A stretch of 64,000 nucleotides of DNA from Pipra filicauda (GCF_003945595.2 NW_024104520.1:2761501-2825500); one strand, 5' to 3'; positions 1-11,367 are shown, counted from the stretch's first letter. Program-made: numbers and translations. Notes: generated from the letters alone by a model not told the origin.

Positions 1-1092
1 GTTGTCAGAAATAGAAAAAAAACAGATAGCTGAGTGCCACTGGTCTGTTACTGATATGAGAAACATTTGCACCTGTAGACCTCTTTTAATCAACTTACAT
101 GTAAAATAAAAGAATGGACTGATAACTACACAGACACTCTACAGGTTGATCTTTGAAATTCAACCATAATGTGTTTTATTTCTGTTTTCCTTTTTGCTTC
201 TGGGTTTTTTGTTTGTTTGTTTGTTTGTTTGTGGTTTTGGTTGGTTTTGTTTTTAATCATGAGAATCAATACCAAGGTTGTTAAAGACACTGATAGATTT
301 TCATTTATTTAAAATGCCTTATAATATTGAAAAGCAGACTGAGAAATGGACAGCAGCTATTGCCAAGGCAATGTTTATACCCATGTTATAGCATATTTTA
401 TTCCAAAACCAAGAGGGTAGTAAAGGGAAAGCAAGATGGGAAAAGCTAAAGTTGAATATAACTATAAGCTCTGAGAAATTAATCATTCCTGATACATCAG
501 TTTCCTAATGGAGATTCGAGGATCTAAAGGTGTTTCAGTTGTTGGCTTTTGTGGTTAATTTAGGAAGATAAATAATTTGTAGAGTGGGTAATTAAGGAAA
601 TTAGTAAAATTTTCATTTGATATTCATAAAGTACCATTAAAAATGTGTTGTATGAATGAATACTAAGCCAAATATTTTGCTGTTAGTACTTAAATGATGA
701 TTATGATGCAAGTATTTTTGTAAGTCCCAGAGTTTCATCTTGTGAAGTAGTAAAAAAAGGTCCCCTAAAAGCTCATTTCAAAAGTAATTTCTATTTGAAA
801 ATTAGAAATTTGAATGAGGAAGAATGATCTTACCAAAAATATAATCATAATAAACTCTAATTCTTAGTTTAAATATAGTGAATTCAATAAATACATTCAG
901 TATATATGGTTGCAAAGTCATCTTTTTTTTACCATCATGCAAAAATTGCCACACTGAACCTTGTCCTAAAAATTATTGTGAGATTGATTTATTCATGTCA
1001 TCAACAAACAGGTAAAAGCAAAAGATGTAACTCCAAATGAAGAAGATGAGAATTTTCCAAGATTATATGACTAGGCTGCACCAGTTCACTGT
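1..1092. other. Unique A+T-rich noncoding DNA
   Basis: No credible gene. Reading frames are short and broken by many stops. The only structure I see is a GTTT-rich tract at 202-254. The stretch ends at the target-site copy ACTGT (1088-1092) that borders the first LTR. Confidence 0.7.
202..254. repeat. (GTTT)n / G+T-rich simple tract
   Basis: About six tandem GTTT units are followed by GGTTTTGGTTGG-type sequence. It is one of several such T/G tracts in the window (17632-17730, 19261-19378, 46826-46894, 57137-57197; the complement appears at 8590-8672). Confidence 0.85.
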
Positions 1093-2080
1093 TGTGTTGG
1101 TTTTACATGACCAGGTTTAAGTAGCAGGCAGGCTACAGAAGTGCCTTCTGTGAGAAGCTGCCAGAAGCTTCCCCCATGTGCAGCAGAGCCAATGTCAGCT
1201 GGCTCCAGAATGGACCTGCCACTGGCCAAGGCTGAGCCATTCAGAGATGGTAGTAACACCTTTGTAATGACATATTTTGGAAGGAGAAAAAAGTTATTGC
1301 ACAGATGTAATTGTGGCCAGAGAAGAGCGGAGTGAGGATATGTGAGAGGAACTACTCTGCAGACACCAAGGTCAGTGGAGGAGAGGGAGGAGGAGGTGCT
1401 CCAGGTGTCAGAGCTGAGGCTCCCCTGCAGCCCATGGTGCAGCCTGTGGTGAAGCACCTGTGCCCCCACAGCCCATGGAGGACCATGGGGATGCAGAGAT
1501 CCACCTGCAGCCCATGGAGGAGAGCTATACCAGAGCAGGTGGATGCCTGAAACAGGGCTGTGAACCCGTGGGGGACCCACGCCAAAGCAGGCTGTGCCTG
1601 AAGGACTGCACCCTATGGAAGAGTGACCCACATTGCAGCAATTCATGGGGAACTGTTGCCTGTGGGATGTACTCACTTTGGAGAAGTTTATGGAGAATTG
1701 TCTCCCATGGAAGGGACCCCATGCTGGGGCAGGGGAAAGACTCTTCTCTCTGAGCAGCTGCAGGAACGTGGTGTGCTGAACTGACTGTCTCCCTGTCTCC
1801 CTGCACCACTGGAGGGGAGGAGGTAGAGCTTGGGAAGTAGAGAGATGTGGCAAGAAGGTGTTTTTAAGATTTATTTTACTTCTAATTACTCTGCTCTGAT
1901 TTTATAAGTATTAAATTCAATTAATATCCCCTTTTGACGCTGTTTTGCCCATGAGATATTTGGTGAATGATCTCTCCCCATCCCTATCTCAACCCATAAA
2001 CCCTTCATTATATTTTCTCTCCCCTGTCCAATTGCAGCTTTGGTGGGTGCCTGGCATTCAGCCTGAGTCAACCCAATACA
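1093..2080 (+). mobile_element. Solo ERVL-type LTR, about 988 bp, with 5-bp target duplication
   Basis: A long terminal repeat left by an endogenous retrovirus. It begins TGTGTTGGTTTT and ends with TCAACCCAATACA, so it has TG...CA ends. It is flanked by ACTGT (1088-1092) and ACTAT (2081-2085), a 5-bp duplication with one mismatch; 5 bp is the size expected of ERVL integrases. The body matches from memory the common avian ERVL LTR: an opening segment (gaagctgccagaagcttccc), a middle rich in CAGCCCATGG units, and a 3' part with a degraded polyadenylation region near 1900-1925. No gag, pol or second LTR is nearby, so this is a solo LTR from recombination between paired LTRs. It is more G+C-rich than its surroundings. 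The 255-codon minus-strand frame across it is an antisense artefact. The subfamily name is not assigned. Confidence 0.88.
1428..1730 (+). repeat. Imperfect tandem units inside the ERVL LTR
   Basis: CAGCCCATGG recurs at 1428, 1469 and 1508, about 40 bp apart. It is followed by related units such as cctatggaagag, ttcatggggaac and tcccatggaaggg up to about 1720. From memory, related avian LTRs carry more of these units, so this copy may have a contracted array. The ATG/CATGG content of the array creates several spurious frames. Confidence 0.7.
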
Positions 2081-5000
2081 ACTATTTATTTTACAAAACA
2101 GACTGAAAATTATTATATTTTTCTTTTCATTCCCAAACTACATTATTGAGTTCTTGGAAGAAATTCTTAATAATATACAATGCAATACATTATACAGGTG
2201 TTTAAATACCCTCTATGAGGAGAAATATGTGTTTTTAAAAGCTAAAAATATTCTCATGATTAGACCATATTCCTCTAGTGATATTTGACTTCCATTTCAT
2301 TGAAACTAATGCTTTATGAAGCTACATATAAAGGCAGAATATATTCAGTTATATTTCTCATTTTCCATAAATTTCATATTTAGAAGACTAATTTTTTACT
2401 TTAAATAACTTATTTGTAACCAAGTTCAACATCTGCTCTTCCTTCTTTTTGTGTTCTGCACAGAATTAAAATATTCAAAGGGGGAAGCCCTAATTTTACT
2501 TTTCATACAAACCACTTCTACCTTTACTTTAGGCCTGAATCTGAAAGAGCTTTGAACATGATTTAGAAGTTTTCCTGTCACATCTCTTCAGAAGTTTGCT
2601 GAAGATTGCAGGCTATTCATCAATGACCAAGTTTTCTAGTAAGAAAGGCAGGGCTCCCACTTCCATACTCTTTCCTCATCTCAGAAAATACTTCTGTCAC
2701 AGACAATAGGAGGCAAATGCTAAGTCCATGACAGGCACATAAGGTAAAACAAACAACAAAAGACAAAGCCTTTAGAACCGTTTAATAAAGTGACACACCT
2801 GTATTACCAGGTTAGTGCCCTGGAGGCAGTTCTACTCCATGTGAATTCACCAGAGTCTGTAGCTGGCAATTTTCTGTGTGCCACTCACCTGGGAGATCAA
2901 AGATAGCTCAAAGTAGTTTCTCTCCTACAGGGACCAAGGCTGAAGTCATACACGGGTGCAACCTAGAGCACCCTGCTTGCAGTGTGGATGCATCATCTCC
3001 CAGTAACCACCTCATTATGCGTGCTCTAGTGCAGGCCTTGGACTGGCAGATGGAACAAGCTTCACCACAAAGATAAATTCTTTTAAGGTCATAGTCTTTC
3101 ATGGTAAATTAAACCCAGCACCTCCCATCTTTGCTCTAGATAACTTTGGTTGCATGGGCCAGACTCACTGCACTTCAGTCAGTGACAGGTAGTCACTTCT
3201 GTCACTGCAATGCTAGAGCCACTAAAGCAGGGCTTGTTTCCAGTGCTTAATCTCAGCTCCAGAGCAATCTTCCATATTAGAGTTGTAGACTGCCTGCAGA
3301 TAAGCAGGTCACAGTCTAGTGTTACTTTTATGCTGGTTTTTGAAGCTAAGGATTGAGTGGGAAACCTTTGTCCTATTCAATTCCACTTACACTGGGCAAG
3401 AGGGACATAGAATTTTGAAGACCCCAGAAAACCCAGTCATCTACTTCACTGAATATTTTCCCGTTACAGAAACTGTTGACAAATGGTGCAGGCAGGTTCA
3501 CAAACTGATTGTCAGCTCTGTGCCAGGAACAGAAAGATAATATCAGGACTGATGCTGAGGATGAGAGGGCTCTCTGAAAGAGGAAATGGTAAAAAAGTGC
3601 TGTTGAATTTTGAAATAAAGTAATTACCCACCAAGAGAGACTATGTGTAGTGTGCCTCTATCCATAATAATTCATGATCAGAAAGCCTCAGAAATAATTG
3701 AAAACCACCTGTGTAAGAATTCAGAGATGTAATATAAAAATTTCTTGGAAAATGAAGAAAGAGGTTTTATGAGAATTTTGTGTCTCTGGAAGCAGGGAGG
3801 TCACATGTTCTTTTGCCCTAATTTTACTCTTCTTGAAGATTTTTACTGCATCTTATGAAAGTGATATCATAAATCCTCACGTCACAACTGGCATGGATCT
3901 TTTTGTTCCTAAGCTCCATATTCTGCACAACCTCCATAACTGAGAAGTTCAGTATACTGATAATTACAAGTGTAAAGAGTGAGGACTCTCCTGGGAGAGA
4001 TGAAAATTGTGCTCTATTAGATCCTGATGATGAATCATTACCAAGTAGGGAAAAAAATTTATTCACTCCATTAAATTTTCACACACACTATGCTTTTAAT
4101 TTAATAAACAACTATGTAAGGACATATAGAAATATGTTTACTATTTTGGAAGAGAATGAAAACTACTCTTTCGGAAAATAGTTTTACAAGTTATATAACA
4201 TCAATCATATTTCACCAGTTTTCTAGATTTCTAGGTGCTATACCTGAAATTACTGACAATGAATCCTGCAGGGGATAACTTGTGTTTATGGTGTTGTTTA
4301 CTCTAATCTCTATGGCAAATGGAACATTGACGTGAAAACAGCCACATTTCCATTTTTCATCAAATGTGTTGTTGATATTTAGAAGTAGGTGGGCACACTT
4401 CACATTTAACGAACGATCAGTTTTGTAATTTTAATGACAAATACATCTCTGTGTGGTCTGCCATTTTCCAGGCAGAGCATTTATCCCTGTCAGCACTGCT
4501 GTGAATTTCAGTGCATCAGCTAGACAGAACTGAACTCAATCTTTTACCTGCCTTGGGAAATATCCAACACATTTCACATTTTCTTCTGAAATGCAGCTGA
4601 CTAGGATGCAGTGCATCTTAAATTAGCAAGGATTCATCAAATCATAGTTGCTATCACTCTGATCCCATGACTCTTTCCCTTTCTGTACACCTAGTCACAC
4701 GTGCTTGCACACACATTTTCTTTAAAACATGCCATTCCATGTTTATAGGTGTGTGTATGAGTGTGAGACATGACAATTCTGCTGTTCTAACAGCAGATTG
4801 ACACAAGCGTCAGAACTCTACTGACATGAGACTGTTCAGAAGAATCTCTTGCTTTCCATATTGATTTTTATTGTATTTCATCTTACATAACAGATACACA
4901 TTTTTTTTCTGGTATATTTTGACCAAAATTTTGTTGATGTATCCTTCTCTATTTATTTTCTGTTTTGTAAATAAAATAAAATAAAATAAAATAACCAATG

Positions 5001-6874
5001 AGTTATGCATATAGAGGCTGCAAATGAAGTCTCGTCTTTTCTATTGGATTTCTTGTGAACAGCTGAATGTTGTGTGATGTAAACGACTTTCAGCGTTAGG
5101 AGTTCCGTGTAGGGAAAAAGAAGAGACTTAGAGAAAGATGATACAATAAAATTTCTGATGAAATGAAATTGTTAGCTACAAGAATGGATCCTTGCAATGT
5201 ACTCATTTTTTATGGATCATTGCTCCTATGGACAGCAGAAAAGACCAAAGTTTGAAGGACCTCTTTTTCCCTGATATGCAGACATCTGAGGTTAGGAGCT
5301 AGAAAAAACAAGATTCATTCAAGTTTTAATTGAATCTGAGTTCAGTTTGTTCAGAATTAAGAGCAAATTCTATCCATGGATGTGTACACTAAAGAGGCAG
5401 CAAAAAAGTGGAATGATGTCTGTATTGTTGCTTTGAAGTGCTTGAACTTCTGGCTGTTGATTTTGTTTCTGCATAATATAAAAAGGTTTCTTTTTGTCCT
5501 TCATCACAAATTCTAATATTTTCTTTCCTGGCCTCTGGGTCTCAGGAAAAGAACTGAAAAAAAGCAATAAATCACTTGGATCCTGCAGACTTATAGAGCA
5601 GCATCAATTCTTGGTTTATCACCTTTCATTAGGTGGGAATTTAAAAAAAAAAGATACAAATAGCTATGAGAAAATGGGATAAGAAAAATGAAGGTAGTGT
5701 GTTCAGTAAAGTAATATTTTTTCTTTTCATTCTTGGCTGCAGATATTTAGTATTCTGGTCATACTTCAAGTCTTTTATCCCACCTTCCTCATGTTTCTTG
5801 TTTTTCTGGCATTCAGCCTTACTTTGGCTGAGCTGATAAGAGGCAGCTGGTGCAAAGAATTAGTTGCATCTTCCTCCAGCTCTGCAGTGACTCAACATGG
5901 TAGGTAACAGCTATGGAGGTGGAAAAACTTTGGATAAGCTAGATCCTGGAAAAAAGGCAAAAAAGGAGAGAAGAAGTAATTAGAGAGATGGAAAGCTAAG
6001 TCAGCATGTGCTAAAGAGATCAATGCTTCTGAAAATACAGGGTGGGGCCAAGAGCACTACTTGAGGCCTTCAGAAGAGAAGACTGATTCTCTGCAAAAAT
6101 CTTCCAAAGAATGGTAGACTAGATGTGGTGAAGAAGAAGGGATTTATCTGGGAAAGGATTCTTAGATGGGGAAGGGTATATTTTTATACTCTTACTTAGT
6201 TAATATTTATAAAAGCAACAATAAGATGATGCTCTTTTTTTTGATTTATAATTGTATTTAACATATAAATAATAAATCTATTGAATAAATTTAATAAATG
6301 TATGATGAGTGGGGAGAAGGAAATTTTCTAAACATCCTGCAATTTGTAGTATTTTCCAATCTGCAATCTGAATTTTTTATTTTCATTTCTGTTTTTATTG
6401 GTTTTTAAATGAAGAAAGATATTTTAATATGCTCACATTAATGATTTCTCTGTCTTTCTAAGGTTTGCCCCTTACTCTATGAAGAAATGCATCCACAGAT
6501 GTTATTTAAATTCTTAAAAGTTTGGAATGTACTAAACAGCAGGAATTACAGAAATGAATGTTTTAACAATTAAAAAATATAGCTGTATTTCTTATGTTTC
6601 TCAATGGCTTCTTCCTGAATTGTTCATAGGAAGACTTGAATACCAAGTGCCTTTACTGGGATGTCTATGTATTCCTGGTTTCACTTATCAAGTCATTGCA
6701 TGAGTTAATAACATTTCTGAGTCTCAGCTGATTGTTAGTGTCCTTAGTTTTGACTGGGGATGCTTGTTTTGTGGATAAATGTCAGAGAAATATTTAAGCA
6801 GAAGCCGAAATTGATCCTTTTAGCGGGGCTAAGAATAAGCTTTATATGTAGAATGTTAATATATTATTCATTTT
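2081..6874. other. Unique noncoding DNA, no gene seen
   Basis: Roughly 4.8 kb with no recognisable coding domain or transposon. The part at 2770-3560 is somewhat richer in G+C than its neighbours but is broken by stops in all frames. An (AAAAT)n microsatellite lies at 4969-4994. A degraded ancient repeat cannot be excluded without a search. Confidence 0.6.
4969..4994. repeat. (AAAAT)n microsatellite
   Basis: About five uninterrupted units of the pentamer AAAAT. Confidence 0.9.
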
Positions 6875-7187
6875 TCATTCATGGCTAGGCTTCATGAACG
6901 AATATTTGTGAAGGACTCTACCCACATTTCCTACAAGCGCGCTGGTGGCTAAAGAGGCCAGTGCAAGATAGACAAGTCTGGTTGCAAAAGGCACAGCAGA
7001 AAGACTCCTTGGATGGTATCAGCAAGACACAATTCTTTCTGTGTTGTCTTTTCTCCTCGAGAGTGATCCTGCGTGCTTTCTCAAAAGCATCAGCAGCGTT
7101 ATAGAGGGTGTGTCTCCAGGCCTCCCGATTGGAGGCCAGAGTAGACCAGTTATGATCATCAATATGGCCAAGGCTGAGATGTAGTTT
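6875..7187 (-). mobile_element. RTE-clade LINE, 3' end fragment (copy 1)
   Basis: A severely 5'-truncated non-LTR retrotransposon on the minus strand. Its 3' end reads CGAAGCCTAGCCATGA on copies 2 and 3, and a mutated form (catgaagcctagccatgaatgaa) lies here at 6875-6895. The body aligns by eye over its full length with copy 2 (10751-11356). The match stops abruptly at about 7187, which marks the 5' truncation point. I could not find a convincing target-site duplication. An unrelated 75-bp segment separates it from an older CR1 that begins at 7263. Confidence 0.82.
6918..7187 (-). pseudogene. RTE ORF2 C-terminus, partial (copy 1)
   Basis: Read on the minus strand from 7187, about 89 codons stay open to a TAG at 6918-6920. 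The frame encodes the last part of an RTE polyprotein: a WSTLASNREAWRHT segment, a basic LEEKRQHRKN stretch, then a small finger of the form CX2CX12HX3C ending in SHQRACRKCG. It matches copy 2 residue by residue with scattered substitutions, including loss of the Arg-Ile of the SRIGL motif (here SCTGL). Endonuclease and reverse transcriptase are absent, so it cannot be functional. Confidence 0.78.
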
Positions 7188-7262
7188 GGATTAGCAAACC
7201 TCTGTGCACTCCAAAGTTCCTTCTCTCCACTCCCACAAGGGCACAGCACGGCATCCCAATAT

Positions 7263-7880
7263 GTTATAAGAACATTAGAAATACTCTTCTGGATCAGATC
7301 AAATTGTCCACCAAGTTCAGTGAAAGCACACTGGTGTTCAGGGAAAGCACACAAATCTGGCCAATATCTGATATTCGTTTTCCTCATGCTTCTCCACAGT
7401 CATTGGGCTAATGATCCTGACTGCGCACTTCATCATCTAGATTACAAGTCTATCATTTATGAATTTGCCCAATCCTTTTTTGAAGCAGCTGATACCATCT
7501 ACCTGCATGATCTGCCGTAGTAAGAGATTCCAGAAAATTTCTGTCCACTGGACAAAAAAATATGTTCTTTTACCTGATTTAAATGGATCTCCTGGTTGTC
7601 TCAATGGGTATTCCAAATTCTAGATTTGGGTGACTAACAGTTCCATGTTCACCTTACCGACTTCAGTAATGCATTTGAAACCATGATCTCAGCTCATTCC
7701 TCTTCTTTATAAACAGAAGGGTGCACAGTTTTTATTTCTCTCTTAGAGAAGGTGAGAAGCCCTTAATCATGTCAATTGCCCTCTTTGTGCTTATTCTATC
7801 TCCAGGAAAACCTTTTTGAGATACAGAGACCAGTACTACAGGTGCAATTACAAAACTGCACAATTTAAATCTTTCCAGAG
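7263..7880 (-). mobile_element. Ancient, heavily diverged CR1 3' region
   Basis: A series of short blocks in the right order matches the 3' half of old sauropsid CR1 elements, read here as the complement: tgttataagaacatta, ggatcagatc, ccaatccttttttgaagc, aaaaaaatatgttcttttacctg, ccttaatcatgtcaattgccctctttgtgct (in pieces) and cctttttgagata. In the family these are the 3' end, the segment before the ORF2 stop, and the region encoding the C-terminal part of ORF2. It is much more diverged than the CR1 copies at 22566 and 26760, which implies an old insertion. No frame survives. The ends are approximate. Confidence 0.72.
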
Positions 7881-10739
7881 AAAGGTAGTAATGCTTCTTT
7901 CTCTCTTGGGAGAGGAAAAGGAAAGGAGAAAGAACAAATGATATTTAACAGTCACTGTACTTAAAGCTGAAATTTGATAGCACTGAATGGTATTTGAGGA
8001 AGAGAACATAATAGACCAGAAATAATTTTAAATTTGCCATAAAACCTGTGCAAAGTTTGATTATGTAATTATTTCAATTGCATGTAAGAATTATTTTCCA
8101 TGGGTAGGCAATATATGATTACTTGCACAAGAAACAAAGCTGCAGACTTTGTGGTAGATCTGAATACTCTCTCATTCTGTATCTATGACAACTGTCAGTT
8201 ATTTTGTCACAGAAATTTTGGGATCAGACACTCTCATACAGTGACAGAAAGTGTATCTTGTACTCCACTGTGGAGTGGAGTTCAGTAAGAGTGTAAATTG
8301 TCAGGATATCAAGAAAGGTTTTTAGAGTTTAAAAAGACTGTTCTCAGAGACAGAGATGAGTGTTTCCGAGGCTCCAATATCTTCAGCTGATAAGAGTCAG
8401 GAAAGGTTCATACACCACTCAAAGTAATAGGTGCTATTATGGAACTGTCATTAGAAAATAATTGACATTCTAGCCTCCCCCCCAGGTGTGTCTGATAATT
8501 TTAATTAGAGCCTAAATAAGTTCTAGCATGAATAAAAATGTGATGGGATCACATAATCACATGTGATTCTATTTATGCCATCCATGTGAAAACCCAACAT
8601 ACAAACAAACAAAAAAACCCCCAACCAAACATAAAAGCTTCAGCCAAACCACAAACCACAAAAACAAACCACCTTTTCCAAAGTCTTTGACTTTCTGAGA
8701 TCCAAGACAGGAAGAAGGAATTAAAAATAAGGTTTCTGAGGAATTTCAGAAGCCTTTGCTTTCATAGTTTCCTGTACAAGAATGACATTTTAAAAATATT
8801 TGTAAAAATATGCTTCTTCTATGTAACATTCTTCTCTAGACCTCATTATTCATCAGAAAATCTTAAGGAGTGGACAGCTCTTCATTACTGAAAGTTTCAG
8901 CAAGAATTCAGCATGATTGCAATTCCCTCATGATACATCAGTATGCAATATGTTCTTGGAGGGATAACTTTTAACAGGTGAGTGCTGAGACTTGTTAAGT
9001 GAAGATGATGTTTGGTCTTGTAATGTGTCAGGAACCATTGTTTCCAGTTTGCTGAATGCATTTTAGCTATTTTACTTCTGATGCACAGGTCTTTTTTCTC
9101 AGGTAATCTATTGTCTGCTGTACTTAGATTTTCTTGGGTTTCACATAAACTTCATATGCTTATTGACATGCTTTGCTCAGTCTGAAACAGAATCCTGTCA
9201 CTTACTGTTTAATATTTTTCTTTTCATCTTCATTTGTATTAATAGTTATGAAAGGTTGTGATTTTCTCCTGTACTGAAGAAAAGATGACATAGGGCCCTT
9301 TCTTCCTGTTATTTTCTTTAGTTCTTGAAAAGGAGCCAATTCTAAATCACACAGGTGGGTAATAGACAAGGAACGAATTGCTCGTCCACCTCATATAAGG
9401 CTAAGGTAAACCACTTTCAAACCTATGCAAATATTTGTGATTTGCAGTTCTGCTCAAAGTGGTGGGTTAGGTTTATGTGCTTGGTAGAAAGGGTATTCAC
9501 TTCCAAAGTGAACTTAGGTAGACAGGGAGAAAAAAGGGCTGCTCTTGAGATATGGCATCCTTCATGTAATGATGTTCAAAGCAATAAAAGAGGATTTTTT
9601 TTTTCTTGGTGATTTGTAACACAGTAAAAGATGGGTACACCAGAGATGGAATGCACCTGATTGTTCAGTCAATGGATTCTTGGTACAAAATATCTCTGTA
9701 TATAAGTACTACTAGAAGTCATGCAGGGCTCACACTCATATTTCCTGTGCATTGACAACTTAGTGGCACAGTTGCTACTACTATAATTTATTACAGATCT
9801 GGAGAAAAATAATACCTTGGCAGCAAAGATAAGGGAAAAGAAGATCTGAATGTCTTTGTTCCTGCACCTATTTTTTTTTTCATTTTCCTGTAAATATACA
9901 TTTTTCACAATTTTAACTTCTAGTTAGTGACCTATAACCTTATCTGTTTTCAAGGGCACTTCAATTTAAGAGCAGCAGTAACAGCAAGAGGAATAGCAGA
10001 AGTAGCAACAGCAGGGATTCTGCTTGTGTAGCTATGAGAAGTATTTTGGTAATGAAAGGGATAATTGTGGCTCCCTGCCTCTGCTGTAATTGAAAATCTA
10101 GTATAGTGCTTTTTCCATTTAACTTTATTGCTTGAGTTCAAATTGTTGTAGAGAAGGGAAAGCAACACTAGCATAATGTCTCTACTACTGCTTTCCTGTC
10201 CATTCTCCAGTTTGAAACCTAGCATTAAAGTTAAAAGGAAGAGCAATTAGATATATGCAATTATTGAGGAGGGAAAGAACTATAATTATAAATTTCAGTA
10301 ATGAAAAAGGATTGCTCACCAAATATTTACTTACTAGTTCTGTCTATCAGGTTACCTTCAATGAGCTGGGAAACAAGTAACATGGTAACACAATTGTCCA
10401 GGTAATTTATGCTGAATTACAAGGGAAAACCTTTTCACTATAGTAATTGCCATGACATGTAAACAAAATGGCTAAAGCTGGTCCACCCACCGACTAAGCA
10501 CAACCTCAAATCTGCAATGTTGAAGTTCTTTCACTTTCTACTGTCTTAACTGTCAATGAAGATATGTAGTACATTGCACAGTACTCTTCCTTGATAGTAA
10601 TTTTTATTATATAATGTTTTTTAAACTTTCTTAACTTTTTTTCTGCTGATCTGATATCTGAGTTTCTACAACAGCATACATGTGAATAGAAACACAGTGT
10701 GGTTAACCATTCTAAATTCATCTGAAATATTATGCTCAT
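7881..10739. other. Unique noncoding DNA
   Basis: No gene or transposon recognised. It contains a C/A-rich tract at 8590-8672. Frames of 60-100 codons occur (for example 9355-9612 and 9950-10246) but show no domain, codon bias or signal. Confidence 0.6.
8590..8672. repeat. C/A-rich low-complexity tract (T/G tract on minus strand)
   Basis: ACAAACAAACAAAAAAACCC is followed by CCAACCAAAC and several ACCACAAACC-like units. It is the complement of the T/G tracts seen elsewhere in the window. Confidence 0.8.
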
Positions 10740-10750
10740 TACAGTTACTT
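10740..10750. repeat. Target-site duplication of RTE copy 2, left copy
   Basis: TACAGTTACTT is repeated exactly at 11357-11367. The two copies enclose the RTE fragment precisely, with the 3' tail (TGATGATGAC on the minus strand) next to this copy. Confidence 0.9.
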
Positions 10751-11356
10751 GTCATCATCATGGCTAGGCTTCGCGAACGAAGATTTGGGAAGGCTCTATC
10801 CACATTTGCTGCAGGCACGCTGGTGGCTTATGAGGCCAATACGTGACAGACAAATCCGATTGCAAAAGGCACAGCAGAAAGACTCCTTAGATGGTGTATT
10901 CTGCAATACACGGTTCTTTCTGCGTTGCCTTTTTTCCTCGAGGGTGATCCTGCGTGTGTTCTCAAAGGAGACAGCTGCGTTATAGATGGTGTGTCTCCAG
11001 GCCTCCCGATTGGAGGCCAGAGTAGACCAGTGATGAAGATCAATATGGCCAAGGCTGAGATGTTGTTTCAGGGAGTCCTTGTATCTTTTCTTCGGGGCTC
11101 CTCTCATGCGGCAGCCAGTGGCAAGTTCACCGTAAAGCAAGATCCTAGGGAGGCGGTGGTCCTTCATCCTGGAGACATGACCTGCCCAACACAGCTGTGT
11201 TCTCATCAGCATGGCCTCGATACTTGTGATAGCTGCTTGCTCTAGAACAGATGTATTGGTCACATAGTCTGACCAGTGGATGTTTAGAATTGTACGGAGG
11301 CAACGTTGATGGAAGCATTCTAAGAGACGCAGGTGGTGGCGGTAGATGACCCATGA
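10751..11356 (-). mobile_element. RTE-clade LINE, 5'-truncated insertion with perfect 11-bp TSD (copy 2)
   Basis: A 606-bp non-LTR retrotransposon fragment on the minus strand, flanked by exact 11-bp duplications (TACAGTTACTT at 10740-10750 and 11357-11367). On the minus strand the 3' end reads CGAAGCCTAGCCATGATGATGAC, a very short 3' UTR ending in an ATG/TGA trinucleotide repeat rather than poly(A); RTE elements typically end in such short repeats. The coding part matches RTE-clade C-termini (Rex3-like: WAGHVSRM, YGELATG, RYKDSLK, then a C2HC finger) and not CR1. Clean TPRT hallmarks plus an unbroken frame suggest a fairly young insertion. In birds the obvious candidate is AviRTE, but that name is an inference from clade and host, not a verified match. 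Confidence 0.9.
10796..11356 (-). CDS. RTE ORF2 C-terminal domain, partial, frame intact
   Basis: All 186 codons from the truncation point (11356) to the TAG at 10796-10798 are open. In order: SWVIYRHHLRLLECFHQRC (the tail of the RT/thumb region), NIHWSDYVTN, SIEAMLMRTQLCWAGHVSRM (about residues 45-64), YGELATGCRMRGAPKKRYKD (a conserved RTE block), WSTLASNREAWRHT, a basic LEEKRQRRKN stretch, and a finger CAFC...SHQRAC fitting CX2CX12HX3C. The family is an endonuclease-reverse transcriptase; this C-terminal region is presumed to bind nucleic acid. The endonuclease and catalytic RT motifs lie upstream and are missing, so the piece is inactive despite its open frame. There is no promoter or real start; the first candidate start codon in frame (GTG at 11263) is internal. 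Confidence 0.85.
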   Translation of the reverse strand, partial: SWVIYRHHLRLLECFHQRCLRTILNIHWSDYVTNTSVLEQAAITSIEAMLMRTQLCWAGHVSRMKDHRLPRILLYGELATGCRMRGAPKKRYKDSLKQHLSLGHIDLHHWSTLASNREAWRHTIYNAAVSFENTRRITLEEKRQRRKNRVLQNTPSKESFCCAFCNRICLSRIGLISHQRACSKCG

Positions 11357-11367
11357 TACAGTTACTT
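11357..11367. repeat. Target-site duplication of RTE copy 2, right copy
   Basis: TACAGTTACTT, identical to 10740-10750. The next outer bases differ on the two sides (t at 10739, a at 11356), so 11 bp is the full extent. Confidence 0.9.

Noticed and set aside
1086..1853. Longest open frame of the window, 255 codons on the minus strand
   Set aside because: It runs antisense across the ERVL LTR, follows the internal repeat units, and has no recognisable domain.
7019..7387. 122-codon minus-strand frame
   Set aside because: It is out of frame with the RTE coding sequence and continues into the unrelated CR1 relic.
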